NCBI RefSeq assembly: GCF_031834615.1 | Contig: NZ_CP115543.1 | Location: forward strand, 4,165,001-4,229,000 | Direction of reading: 5' to 3' | Length of the DNA stretch: 64,000 bases | DNA from: Stenotrophomonas aracearum | Lineage (GTDB): Bacteria; Pseudomonadota; Gammaproteobacteria; Xanthomonadales; Xanthomonadaceae | Shown here: one piece after another, positions 1-9,406 of the stretch | Layout: each line of letters starts with the position of its first letter | Position numbering within the stretch: the first letter of the stretch is position 1 | Translations under genes and position numbers: made by a program | The notes under the pieces: model-generated | The model's database searches: none | What the model saw: only the letters and a program-made list of their open reading frames with translations | What the model was told of the DNA's origin: nothing

Positions 1-1
1 C

Positions 2-769
2 GTGCGCGACGGGGTGCGCTGGTCGGCCACCGACACGCTGCTGTTCGGTGCGATCGAGATTGATGAAGTCGACAGCGATATCGAGTCGGCTGCGGCAGAT
101 GCCTATGCGCGCATGAGTGGTTTTCTGTCCACTTGCGGCTTCCCGCACCTGTTGCGGACCTGGAATTACCTGGATGCGGTGACCGAAGGCGAAGGCGACC
201 AGGAGCGCTATCGGCGCTTCTGCGTGGGCCGGGTGCGTGGGCTGCGCGAGCTGGACGAGGCCGCGCTGCCGGCGGCGACCTGCATCGGCCGCTTCGACGG
301 CGTGCGCCGGCTGCAGGTGTATTGGCTGGCCGCGCGTGAGCCGGGCCTGCCACTGGAGAACCCGCGCCAGGTCAGCGCGTTCCGCTACCCGCGCCAGTAC
401 GGGCCGCAGTCGCCGAGCTTCTCGCGTGCGCTGCTGCCGCCGCTGGCGACCGGCCTGCCGCTGCTGCAGTCGGGGACGGCCGCGATTGTCGGCCATGTGT
501 CCCAGCACACCGGCTCGGTGGAAGAACAGCTGGCCGAGACCCTGACCAACCTGCAGAGCCTGGTGGATGCCGCGCGCGCGCAGCGACCGGCATTGCCGGC
601 GCAGCTGGGCGTGGGCTCGCTGTTGAAGGTCTATGTGCGCCGGGCCGGGGACATGCCGGCGATCGCCGCGCGGATGGCCGAGCTGCCCGGGTCACCGGCG
701 TTCGTGGTGCTGCACGCCGAGGTGTGTCGGGCCGAGCTGCTGGTGGAGATCGAAGGCCTGCACGGGTAG
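2..769 (+). CDS. xanB2: XanB2-like chorismatase, 5'-truncated by the window edge
   Basis: This is the C-terminal 255 residues or so of a chorismatase of the FkbO/Hyg5/XanB2 type, often labelled pteridine-dependent deoxygenase-like. XanB2 of Xanthomonas cleaves chorismate to 3- and 4-hydroxybenzoate, which feed the xanthomonadin pigment and ubiquinone respectively. Family recognition rests on overall resemblance, including the segment with FSRALLPP and GHVSQHTG and a C-terminal LLKVYVRR. The family is somewhat over 300 residues, so the N-terminus lies before the window; the GTG at position 2 is probably internal. The TAG stop is formed by the GTAG head of a SMAG palindrome. The gene converges on cydB. 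Confidence 0.8.
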   Translation: MRDGVRWSATDTLLFGAIEIDEVDSDIESAAADAYARMSGFLSTCGFPHLLRTWNYLDAVTEGEGDQERYRRFCVGRVRGLRELDEAALPAATCIGRFDGVRRLQVYWLAAREPGLPLENPRQVSAFRYPRQYGPQSPSFSRALLPPLATGLPLLQSGTAAIVGHVSQHTGSVEEQLAETLTNLQSLVDAARAQRPALPAQLGVGSLLKVYVRRAGDMPAIAARMAELPGSPAFVVLHAEVCRAELLVEIEGLHG

Positions 770-795
770 CGCGGCCGGGCAGAGCCCGGCGCTAC
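766..795. repeat. SMAG-type palindrome overlapping the xanB2 stop codon
   Basis: A GTAG-headed inverted repeat, gtagcgcggccgggc followed by its near-complement ending gctac. It matches the SMAG (Stenotrophomonas GTAG) repeat family. The TAG stop of the upstream gene is the last three bases of the GTAG head. Confidence 0.8.
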
Positions 796-814
796 GTCGC
801 GATCTCATGCACCG

Positions 815-888
815 CCTGGGCCGGCCCACGGCCGGCGCTACCGGGATCCACCGACCTGACGGTAGCGCCGGCCGTTGGCCGGCCCAGG
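815..888. repeat. Inverted SMAG dimer between convergent genes
   Basis: Two SMAG palindromes (819-841, ending gctac; 862-886, beginning gtag) lie head to head. Their flanks cctgggccgg and ccggcccagg are also complementary, so the whole segment can fold as one long hairpin. It sits between the convergent 3' ends of xanB2 and cydB and could act as a bidirectional terminator or mRNA 3' end stabiliser (inference). Confidence 0.8.
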
Positions 889-900
889 GAGGGCGTGCGA

Positions 901-1914
901 TCAGTGATACCCAGCGTCCGCGCGCACCTTGCCGCGGAACACCCGGTACGACCAAGCGGTGTACCCCAGGATCACCGGCAGCAGCACCACCAGCCCGACC
1001 AGGCTGAAGCCCATTGACGACGCCGGCGCGGCGGCTTGCCACAAGGTCATGCTCGGCGGCAGCAGGTACGGCCACATGCCCAGCACCAGCCCGATGAAGC
1101 CGAGCACGAACAGCGCCAGGGTCAACAGGAACGGCGGCAGGTCGCGGCGCGGGTGCATGGCGCTGCGCCACAGCGCCACTGCCACCGCCAACGTCAGCAA
1201 CGGCACCGGCGACAACCACCAGAAGTTGCCGTCGCTGAACCAACGCGCCATCAGGCGCGAGTCCAGGAACGGCAGCCAGGCGCTGACCAGGCCCATGAAC
1301 ACGATCACCGCCACCACCAGCGGCCGGGTCAGGGTCCGTGCCACCGCCTGCTCGCGGCCTTCGGTCTTCAGGATCAGCCAGGTGCTGCCCAGCAGCGCGT
1401 AACCGAACACCACCGCTGCCCCGGTCAGCATCGAGAACGGGCTGAACCAGCCAAACGGCCCGCCCACGTAGTTGCCCTCCACCACCTGCAGGCCCTGCAC
1501 CAGCGCGCCCAGGATCACGCCCTGCGCGAACGCGGCCAGCAGCGAGCCCAGCCCGAACGCCACGCTCCACAGCCGGCGCGAGCGGTGCGCCTTGAAGCGG
1601 AACTCGAACGCCACGCCGCGGAACACCAGCGCCACCACCAGCAGCAGCACCGGCAGGTACAGCGCCGACAGCAGCGCCGCGTAGGCCTTGGGGAAGGCCG
1701 CCATCAGCCCTGCCCCGCCCAGCACCAGCCAGGTCTCGTTGCCATCCCAGATCGGCGCGGCGGTGTTCATCATCACGTCGAGCTGTGCTTCATCCTCTGC
1801 CATCGGCGCGAGGATGCCGATGCCGAGCACGAAGCCGTCCAGCACCACGTACATCAGCACGCCAAAGCCGATCACCGCGAACCACGCCACCGGCAGCCAG
1901 GTCGTCATCTCCAT
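901..1914 (-). CDS. cydB: Cytochrome bd ubiquinol oxidase subunit II
   Basis: A 337-residue polytopic inner-membrane protein, subunit II of the bd quinol oxidase that reduces oxygen with ubiquinol without pumping protons. The N-terminus (helix 1 with GFGVLMYVVLDGF, then APIWDGNETWLV) is typical of CydB/CioB. I place the start at the ATG at 1914, one base after the cydA stop codon, with GGAGGA eight bases upstream inside the end of cydA. An in-frame codon further upstream would overlap cydA. The tight spacing implies translational coupling in a cydAB operon. No small CydX-like frame was seen downstream before the SMAG dimer. Confidence 0.93.
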   Translation of the reverse strand: MEMTTWLPVAWFAVIGFGVLMYVVLDGFVLGIGILAPMAEDEAQLDVMMNTAAPIWDGNETWLVLGGAGLMAAFPKAYAALLSALYLPVLLLVVALVFRGVAFEFRFKAHRSRRLWSVAFGLGSLLAAFAQGVILGALVQGLQVVEGNYVGGPFGWFSPFSMLTGAAVVFGYALLGSTWLILKTEGREQAVARTLTRPLVVAVIVFMGLVSAWLPFLDSRLMARWFSDGNFWWLSPVPLLTLAVAVALWRSAMHPRRDLPPFLLTLALFVLGFIGLVLGMWPYLLPPSMTLWQAAAPASSMGFSLVGLVVLLPVILGYTAWSYRVFRGKVRADAGYH

Positions 1915-1915
1915 G

Positions 1916-3313
1916 TCAGCGCTCCTCCAGCGGTTCATCGGCGCCGGACAGCGGCCGGGCCGGGGTATGGCTGCCGTCCTCGATGGGGGGCTGCGTATCG
2001 TGCGGCTTCGGGCCGGTGCGGATGATCTTCACCAGGTACCAGATGCCCCAGCCGAACACGAACGCGTAGCCGACGATATACACGCCCAGCGACAGCGCGG
2101 TCATCCACGCACTCTGCGGCCCCACCGCGTCGGCGGTGCGCAGCACGCCGTACACCACCCACGGCTGGCGGCCCATTTCGGTGACGAACCAGCCCGAGAC
2201 CAGCGCGATGAAACCGCTGGGCAGCATCCAGTTCCAGCCGCGTACCAGCCAGCGCGACTCCAGCAGGCGCCCGCGCCACCACTGGAAGGCCGAGGCCCAC
2301 GCCAGCAGCAGCATCAGCGTGCCCAGCCCGACCATGATCCGGAAGGCGTAGAACACCGGCACCACGGGCGGACGCTCGCTGGCCGGCACCGAGGTCAGCG
2401 GGTCGAAGGTGCCGTCCAGCGAATGGGTCAGGATCAGGCTGCCCAGGCGCGGGATGGCGATCTCGAAGTCGTTGCGCTCGGCTTTCTCATTGGGCACGGC
2501 GAACACGACCAGCGGCACGCCTTCGCCCTCGCCTTCCGCATGCCAGTGCGCTTCCACCGCGGCGATCTTCATCGGCTGGTGCTTGAGCGTGTTCAGGCCG
2601 TGCATGTCGCCGACGAAGATCTGCACCGGCACCGTCAGCGCGGCGAACGCAACCGCCGCCAGCAGCATGGTGCGCCCCGCTTCCACGTGTTTTCCTTTGC
2701 GCAGGTACCACGCGCCGACGCCGCCGATCACGAAACAGGTGGTGATGAACGAACCCAGCGCCATGTGCGCCAGCCGGTACGGGAAGGAGGGGTTGAACAC
2801 CACCTGCCACCAGTCCTGCGGCACCACGATGCCGTCGATGATCGCGTGCCCGGCCGGGGTCTGCAGCCAGCTGTTGGAGGACAGGATCCAGAACGTGGAA
2901 ACCAGCGTGCCCAGCGCCACCATGCAGGTGGAGAAGAAGTGCAGGCGCGGCGAGACCTTGCCCCAGCCGAACATCATCACGCCCAGGAAGCTGGCTTCCA
3001 GGAAGAACGCGGTGAGCACCTCGTAGGTGAGCAGCGGCCCGATCACGCTGCCGGCCACCTGGCTCAGGCGCGGCCAGTTGGTGCCGAACTGGAAGGCCAT
3101 GACGATGCCGCTGACCACGCCCATCCCGAAGGACACCGCGAAGATCTTCTGCCAGAAGAAGTACAGCTCGCGCCAGATGGGCTTCTTCGTACGCAGCCAC
3201 TGGCCCTCGACGAAGGCAAGCCAGCTGGCCGTACCGATGGTGAAGGCCGGGAACAGCACATGGAAACTGATGACGAACCCGAACTGGATCCGGGACAACA
3301 ACAACGCGTCCAA
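1916..3313 (-). CDS. cydA: Cytochrome bd ubiquinol oxidase subunit I (short Q-loop)
   Basis: A 465-residue haem-bearing subunit of cytochrome bd. It starts LDALLLSRIQFGF, the usual CydA N-terminus, which requires a TTG start codon at 3313. This is preceded by GGAGG at good spacing; the longer frame to 3427 has no CydA-like sequence. The GRQPW motif and the KIAAVEA segment of the quinol site are present. The Q-loop between helices 6 and 7 is short, without the roughly 60-residue insert of E. coli CydA. This makes it resemble the S-type/CIO class that is often relatively cyanide-insensitive (family knowledge; sensitivity itself is not visible). It is transcribed divergently from the S9 peptidase gene. 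Confidence 0.93.
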   Translation of the reverse strand: MDALLLSRIQFGFVISFHVLFPAFTIGTASWLAFVEGQWLRTKKPIWRELYFFWQKIFAVSFGMGVVSGIVMAFQFGTNWPRLSQVAGSVIGPLLTYEVLTAFFLEASFLGVMMFGWGKVSPRLHFFSTCMVALGTLVSTFWILSSNSWLQTPAGHAIIDGIVVPQDWWQVVFNPSFPYRLAHMALGSFITTCFVIGGVGAWYLRKGKHVEAGRTMLLAAVAFAALTVPVQIFVGDMHGLNTLKHQPMKIAAVEAHWHAEGEGEGVPLVVFAVPNEKAERNDFEIAIPRLGSLILTHSLDGTFDPLTSVPASERPPVVPVFYAFRIMVGLGTLMLLLAWASAFQWWRGRLLESRWLVRGWNWMLPSGFIALVSGWFVTEMGRQPWVVYGVLRTADAVGPQSAWMTALSLGVYIVGYAFVFGWGIWYLVKIIRTGPKPHDTQPPIEDGSHTPARPLSGADEPLEER

Positions 3314-3420
3314 GCGACGCCTCCGCACATTCTGGAATCCGCACCAGTCTGGGCCTGTTTTCGTGAAGAGGGCATGCGACTGGGTGACGCGCTGCTTCAC
3401 TTTGTCGCAGGATGGGCGGG

Positions 3421-3444
3421 CAGCCACGCAGGGCGTGGCTCTAC
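3421..3444. repeat. SMAG variant palindrome (GTAGAGCCAC subfamily)
   Basis: A palindrome, agccacgc-aggg-cgtggct followed by ctac, in the 217-base gap between divergent cydA and the S9 peptidase gene. The same stem recurs as an inverted pair at 55534-55558 and 55603-55626, which defines a subfamily distinct from the GCCGGCC-stem copies. I could not identify convincing promoters in the rest of this gap. Confidence 0.7.
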
Positions 3445-3530
3445 CGGGGTGGTTCCATTACCTGTGGCCCCCTCCCTGCGCGGGCCCGGCTGCTACGCTT
3501 GCCGGGTTTTCCTTCACGGTGCTGCCCGCA

Positions 3531-5897
3531 ATGCCCAGAACGCTGCCCTTGTCCCTGCTGCTGCTTGCCGCCCTTGGCGGTACGGCCCATGCGGCACCGA
3601 CGCCGATCACCATTGAACAGGCCATGGCCGACCCGGACTGGATCGGTCCGCCGGTCGAAAGCGCGTGGTGGTCCTGGAACAGCCAGCAGGTCGAGTACCA
3701 GCTCAAGCGCACCGGCAGCCCGGTCCGCGACACCTTCCGCCAGCCGGTCAACGGCGGCGCGGCGAGCCAGGTCGCCGATGACCAGCGCGGCAGCCTGGAC
3801 GTCGAGAACCCGGTCTACGACAGCACCCGCCAGCGCGCCGCGTTCGTGCGCAACGGCGACGTGTTCCTGCGCGACCTGCGCAGCGGCGCGCTGACCCAGC
3901 TGACCCGCAGCACCGAGAAGGCCGGCGCGGTGGGCTTTGCCCGCGACGGCGGGGTGATCTGGCGCACGGGCCAGAACTGGTTCCACTGGACCGCCGCCGG
4001 TGGCGTGCAGCAGGTGGCCAGCCTGAAGGCCGAAAAGAACCCGGACGACGCGCCCAAGCCCGACGTGCTGCGCGACCAGCAGATGCGCACCCTGGCCACC
4101 CTGCGCAACGACCGCGCCCAGCGCGACGCGTTGAAGGCGCAGGAAGCCAGCTGGCGCCGCGCCGACAGCACCCGCGCGCCGGGCCCGGTCTACCTCGGCG
4201 CCGAGGTGGAGATCGTCGACAGCGCGCTGTCGCCGGACACCCGCAGCCTGATCGTGGTGACCAAGCCGAAGGGCTTCGACGAAGGCCGCGGCGGCAAGAT
4301 GCCGAAGTACGTGACCGAGTCGGGCTATGAGGAATTCGAAGACACCCGCACCCGCGTCGGCCGCAATGACCCGGAACCGAACGCGCTGTGGCTGGTCGAC
4401 GCGGTCACCGGCACGGTCAAGCCGCTGTCGCTGGACGGCCTGCCGGGCATCGGCACCGACCCGCTGGCGGCGCTGCGCAAGGCGGCCGGCAAGGACGCGC
4501 TGAAGGGCAACCGCCCGGTGCAGGTCCTGGGCGGCCCCGGCGCGCCCGGCATCCGCTGGAGCAACGACGGCCAGCAGGCTGCGATCCTGCTGCGCGCCAA
4601 CGACAACAAGGACCGCTGGATCGCCAGCGTGAGCCCGGCCGAGGCGAAGCTGCAGACCCGCCACCGCCTGACCGACAACGCCTGGATCAACTGGGGCTTC
4701 AACGACTTCGGCTGGTCCAGCGACAACCGCACGCTGTGGCTGCTGTCGGAAGAATCCGGCTACTCGCACCTGTACACCCAGCAGGGCACGGCCAAGCCGC
4801 AGGCGTTGACCAGCGGCAAGTGGGAAACCTCGATGCCGGTGCCCAGCGCCGACGGCCATGGCTTCTACGTGCTGTGCAACCAGCAGGCCCCGGGCGACTA
4901 CGAAGTCTGCGCGGTGGACACCGCTTCGCGCCAGGTGCGTGAGCTGACCTCGCTCAACGGCGTGGAAGACTTCTCGCTGTCGCCGGACGGCCAGCAGCTG
5001 CTGGTGCGCTACTCCGGTGCCTACCTGCCGGCACAGCTGGCGGTGGTGCCCAGCGCCGGTGGCCAGGCCAAGGTGCTGACCGACACCCGCACGGCCGCCT
5101 TCAAGGCCCGCGAGTGGATCCAGCCGAAGCTGGTGCAGGTGCCGTCGAAGCACGGTGCCGGCGTGGTCTGGGCCAAGTACTACGGCCCGGAGAAGCTGGA
5201 ACCCGGCAAGAAGTACCCGATCGCCATGTTCGTGCACGGCGCCGGCTACCTGCAGAACGTGCACCAGCGCTACCCGGCCTACTTCCGTGAGCAGATGTTC
5301 CACAACCTGCTGGTGCAGCAGGGCTACGTGGTGCTGGACATGGACTACCGCGGCAGCGAAGGCTACGGCCGCGACTGGCGCACCGCGATCTACCGCAACA
5401 TGGGCCACCCGGAGCTGGAAGACCACAAGGACGGCCTGGAGTGGCTGGTGGCGACCCAGCAGGGTGACCGCGACCACGCCGGCATCTACGGCGGCTCCTA
5501 CGGCGGCTTCATGACCTTCATGGCGCTGTTCCGTTCGCCGGGCACCTTCAAGGCTGGCGCCGCGCTGCGCCCGGTGGTCGACTGGCACCAGTACAACCAC
5601 GGCTACACCGCCAACATCCTCAACACCCCGGACATCGACCCGGAGGCGTACCGTAAATCGTCGCCGATCGAGTACGCCGAAGGCCTGCAGGACCACCTGC
5701 TGATCGCACACGGGATGATGGACGACAACGTGTTCTTCCAGGACTCGGTCAACCTGACCCAGAAGCTGATCGAGCTGCACAAGGACAACTGGAGCATCGC
5801 GCCCTACCCGCTGGAACGCCACGGCTATGTCCGTGCCGACTCCTGGCTGGACCAGTACAAGCGCATCCTCAAGCTGTTCAACGAGAACCTGAAGTGA
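3531..5897 (+). CDS. S9 family prolyl oligopeptidase (DPP IV-type), exported
   Basis: A 788-residue serine peptidase of the DPP IV/prolyl oligopeptidase family. The start at 3531 gives a clean signal peptide (PRTLPLSLLLLAALGG, AHA cleavage), so the mature enzyme should be periplasmic. Residues of about 30-500 look like the family's beta-propeller. The C-terminal alpha/beta-hydrolase carries the nucleophile in GGSYGGF (Ser656), the acid in MMDDNVF (Asp731 or 732) and the base in ERHGY (His764), in the expected order and spacing. Members cleave dipeptides or oligopeptides after proline, among other specificities; the exact preference cannot be read here. It overlaps the Nudix gene by four bases (GTGA). 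Confidence 0.93.
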   Translation: MPRTLPLSLLLLAALGGTAHAAPTPITIEQAMADPDWIGPPVESAWWSWNSQQVEYQLKRTGSPVRDTFRQPVNGGAASQVADDQRGSLDVENPVYDSTRQRAAFVRNGDVFLRDLRSGALTQLTRSTEKAGAVGFARDGGVIWRTGQNWFHWTAAGGVQQVASLKAEKNPDDAPKPDVLRDQQMRTLATLRNDRAQRDALKAQEASWRRADSTRAPGPVYLGAEVEIVDSALSPDTRSLIVVTKPKGFDEGRGGKMPKYVTESGYEEFEDTRTRVGRNDPEPNALWLVDAVTGTVKPLSLDGLPGIGTDPLAALRKAAGKDALKGNRPVQVLGGPGAPGIRWSNDGQQAAILLRANDNKDRWIASVSPAEAKLQTRHRLTDNAWINWGFNDFGWSSDNRTLWLLSEESGYSHLYTQQGTAKPQALTSGKWETSMPVPSADGHGFYVLCNQQAPGDYEVCAVDTASRQVRELTSLNGVEDFSLSPDGQQLLVRYSGAYLPAQLAVVPSAGGQAKVLTDTRTAAFKAREWIQPKLVQVPSKHGAGVVWAKYYGPEKLEPGKKYPIAMFVHGAGYLQNVHQRYPAYFREQMFHNLLVQQGYVVLDMDYRGSEGYGRDWRTAIYRNMGHPELEDHKDGLEWLVATQQGDRDHAGIYGGSYGGFMTFMALFRSPGTFKAGAALRPVVDWHQYNHGYTANILNTPDIDPEAYRKSSPIEYAEGLQDHLLIAHGMMDDNVFFQDSVNLTQKLIELHKDNWSIAPYPLERHGYVRADSWLDQYKRILKLFNENLK

Positions 5898-6313
5898 GCC
5901 ATGCCGCGGTGACGATACGGATCGTCGCCGCGGTCATCACCGACCCCGCGCAGCGGGTGCTGGTGGTGCGCAAGCACGGCTCGGCGGTGTTCATCCAGCC
6001 CGGCGGCAAGCCGGAGCCGGGCGAGGCGCCGCTGGCCGCGCTGGCGCGCGAGCTGGACGAAGAACTGGGCGTGCAGCTGGATCCCGCCACGGCGGTGCCG
6101 CTGGGCACCTTCAGCGACTGGGCCGTGCATGAGACCGGCTGCCGGGTGCAGGCCGAGGTGTGGTGGGCCCGGGTGTCGGGCACCCCACGGGCCCGCGCCG
6201 AGATCGCCGAGCTGGCCTGGGTGCCGCTGCGGCCCCCGCACGGGCACCGCTTGGCACCCTTGAGCGAAGACCATATCCTGCCGGCGGCCGCGCGCGTCAT
6301 TGCGTCGGGCTGA
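5894..6313 (+). CDS. Nudix hydrolase
   Basis: A 139-residue protein with a complete Nudix box, G-x5-E-x7-RE-x2-EE-x-G, at about residues 37-59 (GKPEPGE through RELDEELG). It should hydrolyse a nucleoside diphosphate linked to another moiety with Mg2+ held by the glutamates; the substrate is unknown. Translation begins at a GTG that overlaps the stop of the S9 peptidase gene, so the two are probably translationally coupled. The length is that of a single-domain Nudix protein of the MutT/ADP-ribose pyrophosphatase size class. Confidence 0.9.
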   Translation: MSHAAVTIRIVAAVITDPAQRVLVVRKHGSAVFIQPGGKPEPGEAPLAALARELDEELGVQLDPATAVPLGTFSDWAVHETGCRVQAEVWWARVSGTPRARAEIAELAWVPLRPPHGHRLAPLSEDHILPAAARVIASG

Positions 6314-6340
6314 CCCCACCGCCACCTGCCAGGACACCGG

Positions 6341-7907
<1,567 letters not shown>

Positions 7908-7923
7908 AGCCAGCCGCTGGAGA

Positions 7924-8436
7924 TCAGCCGCTCTGCGTTTGGTTCCGTCGGCGCAGCTGCGCGGCGTGGGCATCCTGCAGTTCGATCTTTTTCTCCGCGT
8001 AGTGCTCCACGGCGTGCCGCGCCAGGGTGATGGCGGTGCATTCTTCGTCGTCGAACAAACCACCGCCGCAGTAGACGCGGCCGGACGCCGAAAAGTCCGC
8101 GTGTCGCTGCAGTATCCGGTGCAGATGCTCCTGGGCGGCGTCCAGCTTGCGTTGCGTGCGCTCGCGCCGCTCCAGCTGCTTCTGCAGTTTCCGCTCCTGC
8201 TTGAGCGGGTGCGGGGGCACGGAGAACGGCCGCCAGCTGCGCGCCCGGTTTTCCACCTGCAACGGCACCGCACGCGACGGCGGCAGCAGATGCGGTGCGT
8301 GCTGGATCGGCGGAATGCGCACGGCTTCGTCGTAGGTGGGCGGCGGCTCTTCGCGGAGGCGGGTCGCGGTGGAGCGTGTGGTGTAGACGGCGACCCAGGG
8401 GCGCAGCGTGGAAGCAGTGGGGGAGTCGAGGGGCAT
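7924..8436 (-). CDS. Uncharacterised protein with Pro-rich N-terminus and coiled coil
   Basis: About 170 residues, no family recognised. The N-terminal third is proline-rich and holds PPPTYDEAV, which contains a PPxY sequence. A charged helical segment follows (KQERKLQKQLERRERTQRKL) that should form a coiled coil. The C-terminal part has CGGGLFDDEEC with two cysteines and another charged helix. No signal peptide or membrane segment is seen, so it is probably cytoplasmic. I start at the ATG at 8436 because GGAGA lies nine bases upstream; an ATG at 8463 would add nine residues. It is transcribed convergently to hemF. Confidence 0.65.
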   Translation of the reverse strand: MPLDSPTASTLRPWVAVYTTRSTATRLREEPPPTYDEAVRIPPIQHAPHLLPPSRAVPLQVENRARSWRPFSVPPHPLKQERKLQKQLERRERTQRKLDAAQEHLHRILQRHADFSASGRVYCGGGLFDDEECTAITLARHAVEHYAEKKIELQDAHAAQLRRRNQTQSG

Positions 8437-8569
8437 GGCAGGCATCTCCGTTGCATGGGCCACCCGGGCGGCGGCCCTGATGCGGCCGATTTCAGCAGGG
8501 GAAATGCAGGAGCGCTTTCAGGATTCGATCTGTCGTCACTGGCGGAAATCGCATGGTGAGGGACCGCCT

Positions 8570-8592
8570 GGGTCGGCCAGCGGCCGACGCTA
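8570..8592. repeat. SMAG palindrome
   Basis: ggtcggccagcggccgacgctac, ending in the complement of GTAG. It lies between two minus-strand genes, just past the 3' end of the DUF421 gene. Confidence 0.7.
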
Positions 8593-8597
8593 CCGGA

Positions 8598-9080
8598 TCA
8601 CGACGACTTTTCGCGGGGCACGATGGTGATGTGGCCGTTGATTTCGAGCAGTGCCATGGCGACTTCGCTGATATGGGTGCAGCCCTGCTGGCGCATCGCT
8701 GCGTCCAGGTCCTGCAGGGTGACGAGCTCGCGCCGCAGCACCGACTCCAGCACCTTGCCGTCGCGGGCGATCAGCACCGGCTCGCCTTCCACCAGCCGCT
8801 CCACGCGCCGGCTGCGGGTGCTCAGCCAGCCCACGCCGTAGTTGAGCAGGATCAGCGTGGCGGCCAGCAGCAGGCCGCCGCCCAGGGAGGTGTCCTGGCC
8901 CAGCAGCGCGTTCTGCACCGCGTTGCCCAGCAGCACGATCAGCAGCACGTCGAACGGGGTGATCTGGCCCAGCGCGCGCTTGCCCGAGAGCCGCACCATG
9001 CCCAGCACCACCACGTACACCACTACCGCGCGCAGGATGAATTCCCACCAGGGCATGGCCAGGTCGAACAGGTCGGTCAT
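8598..9080 (-). CDS. DUF421/YetF-type membrane protein
   Basis: A 160-residue protein with three hydrophobic helices (about residues 10-95) followed by a cytoplasmic domain. The pattern RLSGKRALGQITPFDVLLIVLLGNAVQ is the signature of the YetF/YcaP DUF421 family, whose biochemical role is not settled. The C-terminal domain (VEGEPVLIARDGKVLESVL, then VTLQDLDAAMRQQG) is the usual small beta/alpha domain of this family. The start at 9080 is chosen by homology; upstream in-frame sequence runs through the sRNA terminator and is not protein-like. Confidence 0.85.
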   Translation of the reverse strand: MTDLFDLAMPWWEFILRAVVVYVVVLGMVRLSGKRALGQITPFDVLLIVLLGNAVQNALLGQDTSLGGGLLLAATLILLNYGVGWLSTRSRRVERLVEGEPVLIARDGKVLESVLRRELVTLQDLDAAMRQQGCTHISEVAMALLEINGHITIVPREKSS

Positions 9081-9142
9081 GCGGGACGTCCGAAGGATGA
9101 TGCGGCGAGCATATCGGTCGGGGCTGTCTGGGGGCCGTAAAT

Positions 9143-9177
9143 AAAAAGCCCCGCCGACCAGGGGGAGGTCAGCGGGG
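9143..9177 (-). terminator. Intrinsic terminator of the sX13-like RNA
   Basis: A GC-rich stem GCCCCGCTGACC / GGTCGGCGGGGC with loop TCCCCCT and a run of five T on the minus strand. It ends the small RNA and possibly any read-through from polA. Confidence 0.88.
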
Positions 9178-9262
9178 CCGGGGAACGGGCGCTTGGGGAG
9201 GAGCCCCCGTTCCGAGATCTGCTCCAGGGGATGGGAGAGATCCACAACAGGCGTTGCGCCTG
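9143..9262 (-). ncRNA. sX13: sX13-like small regulatory RNA
   Basis: Downstream of polA, on the same strand, is a compact run of stem-loops ending in an intrinsic terminator. A 7-bp stem (9263-9247, loop CAA) is followed by a stem GATCT/AGATC extended by CTCC/GGAG with loop CATCCCCT (9242-9216). Next come an 8-bp stem GGAACGGG/CCCGTTCC with a C-rich loop containing TCCTCCCC (9212-9182) and the terminator hairpin with loop TCCCCCT, then TTTTT. Xanthomonas sX13 is about 115 nt, encoded next to polA, and uses C-rich loops to bind G-rich motifs in mRNAs. Size, location and loops all agree. The 5' end is approximate. Confidence 0.82.
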
Positions 9263-9286
9263 TCGAGGTCTATAAAAGCACCTCGA
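9263..9286 (-). promoter_or_regulatory. Promoter region with dyad covering the -10 of the sRNA
   Basis: On the minus strand a TATAGA (9274-9269) sits about seven bases before the inferred sRNA 5' end. It is enclosed by a perfect 7-bp inverted repeat TCGAGGT-N10-ACCTCGA (9286-9263). No strong -35 is visible. The dyad could be an operator for a regulator of the sRNA, or simply part of a longer 5' structure. Confidence 0.5.
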
Positions 9287-9406
9287 ACATTGATGATTCG
9301 TGAAGGGGGCCAATTAATACTGCAGTGAATCTTGAAACATTCATCCAAGAGTCAGTTTTTGGCCCTGCCGTGAACCAATTCAGCTTTTTCAACGCGATTT
9401 CCGGGC

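Noticed and set aside
2684..2699. TTCCACGTGTTTTC as a parS site
   Set aside because: It lies inside cydA and lacks the outer arms of the parS palindrome. No better match was found near parAB.
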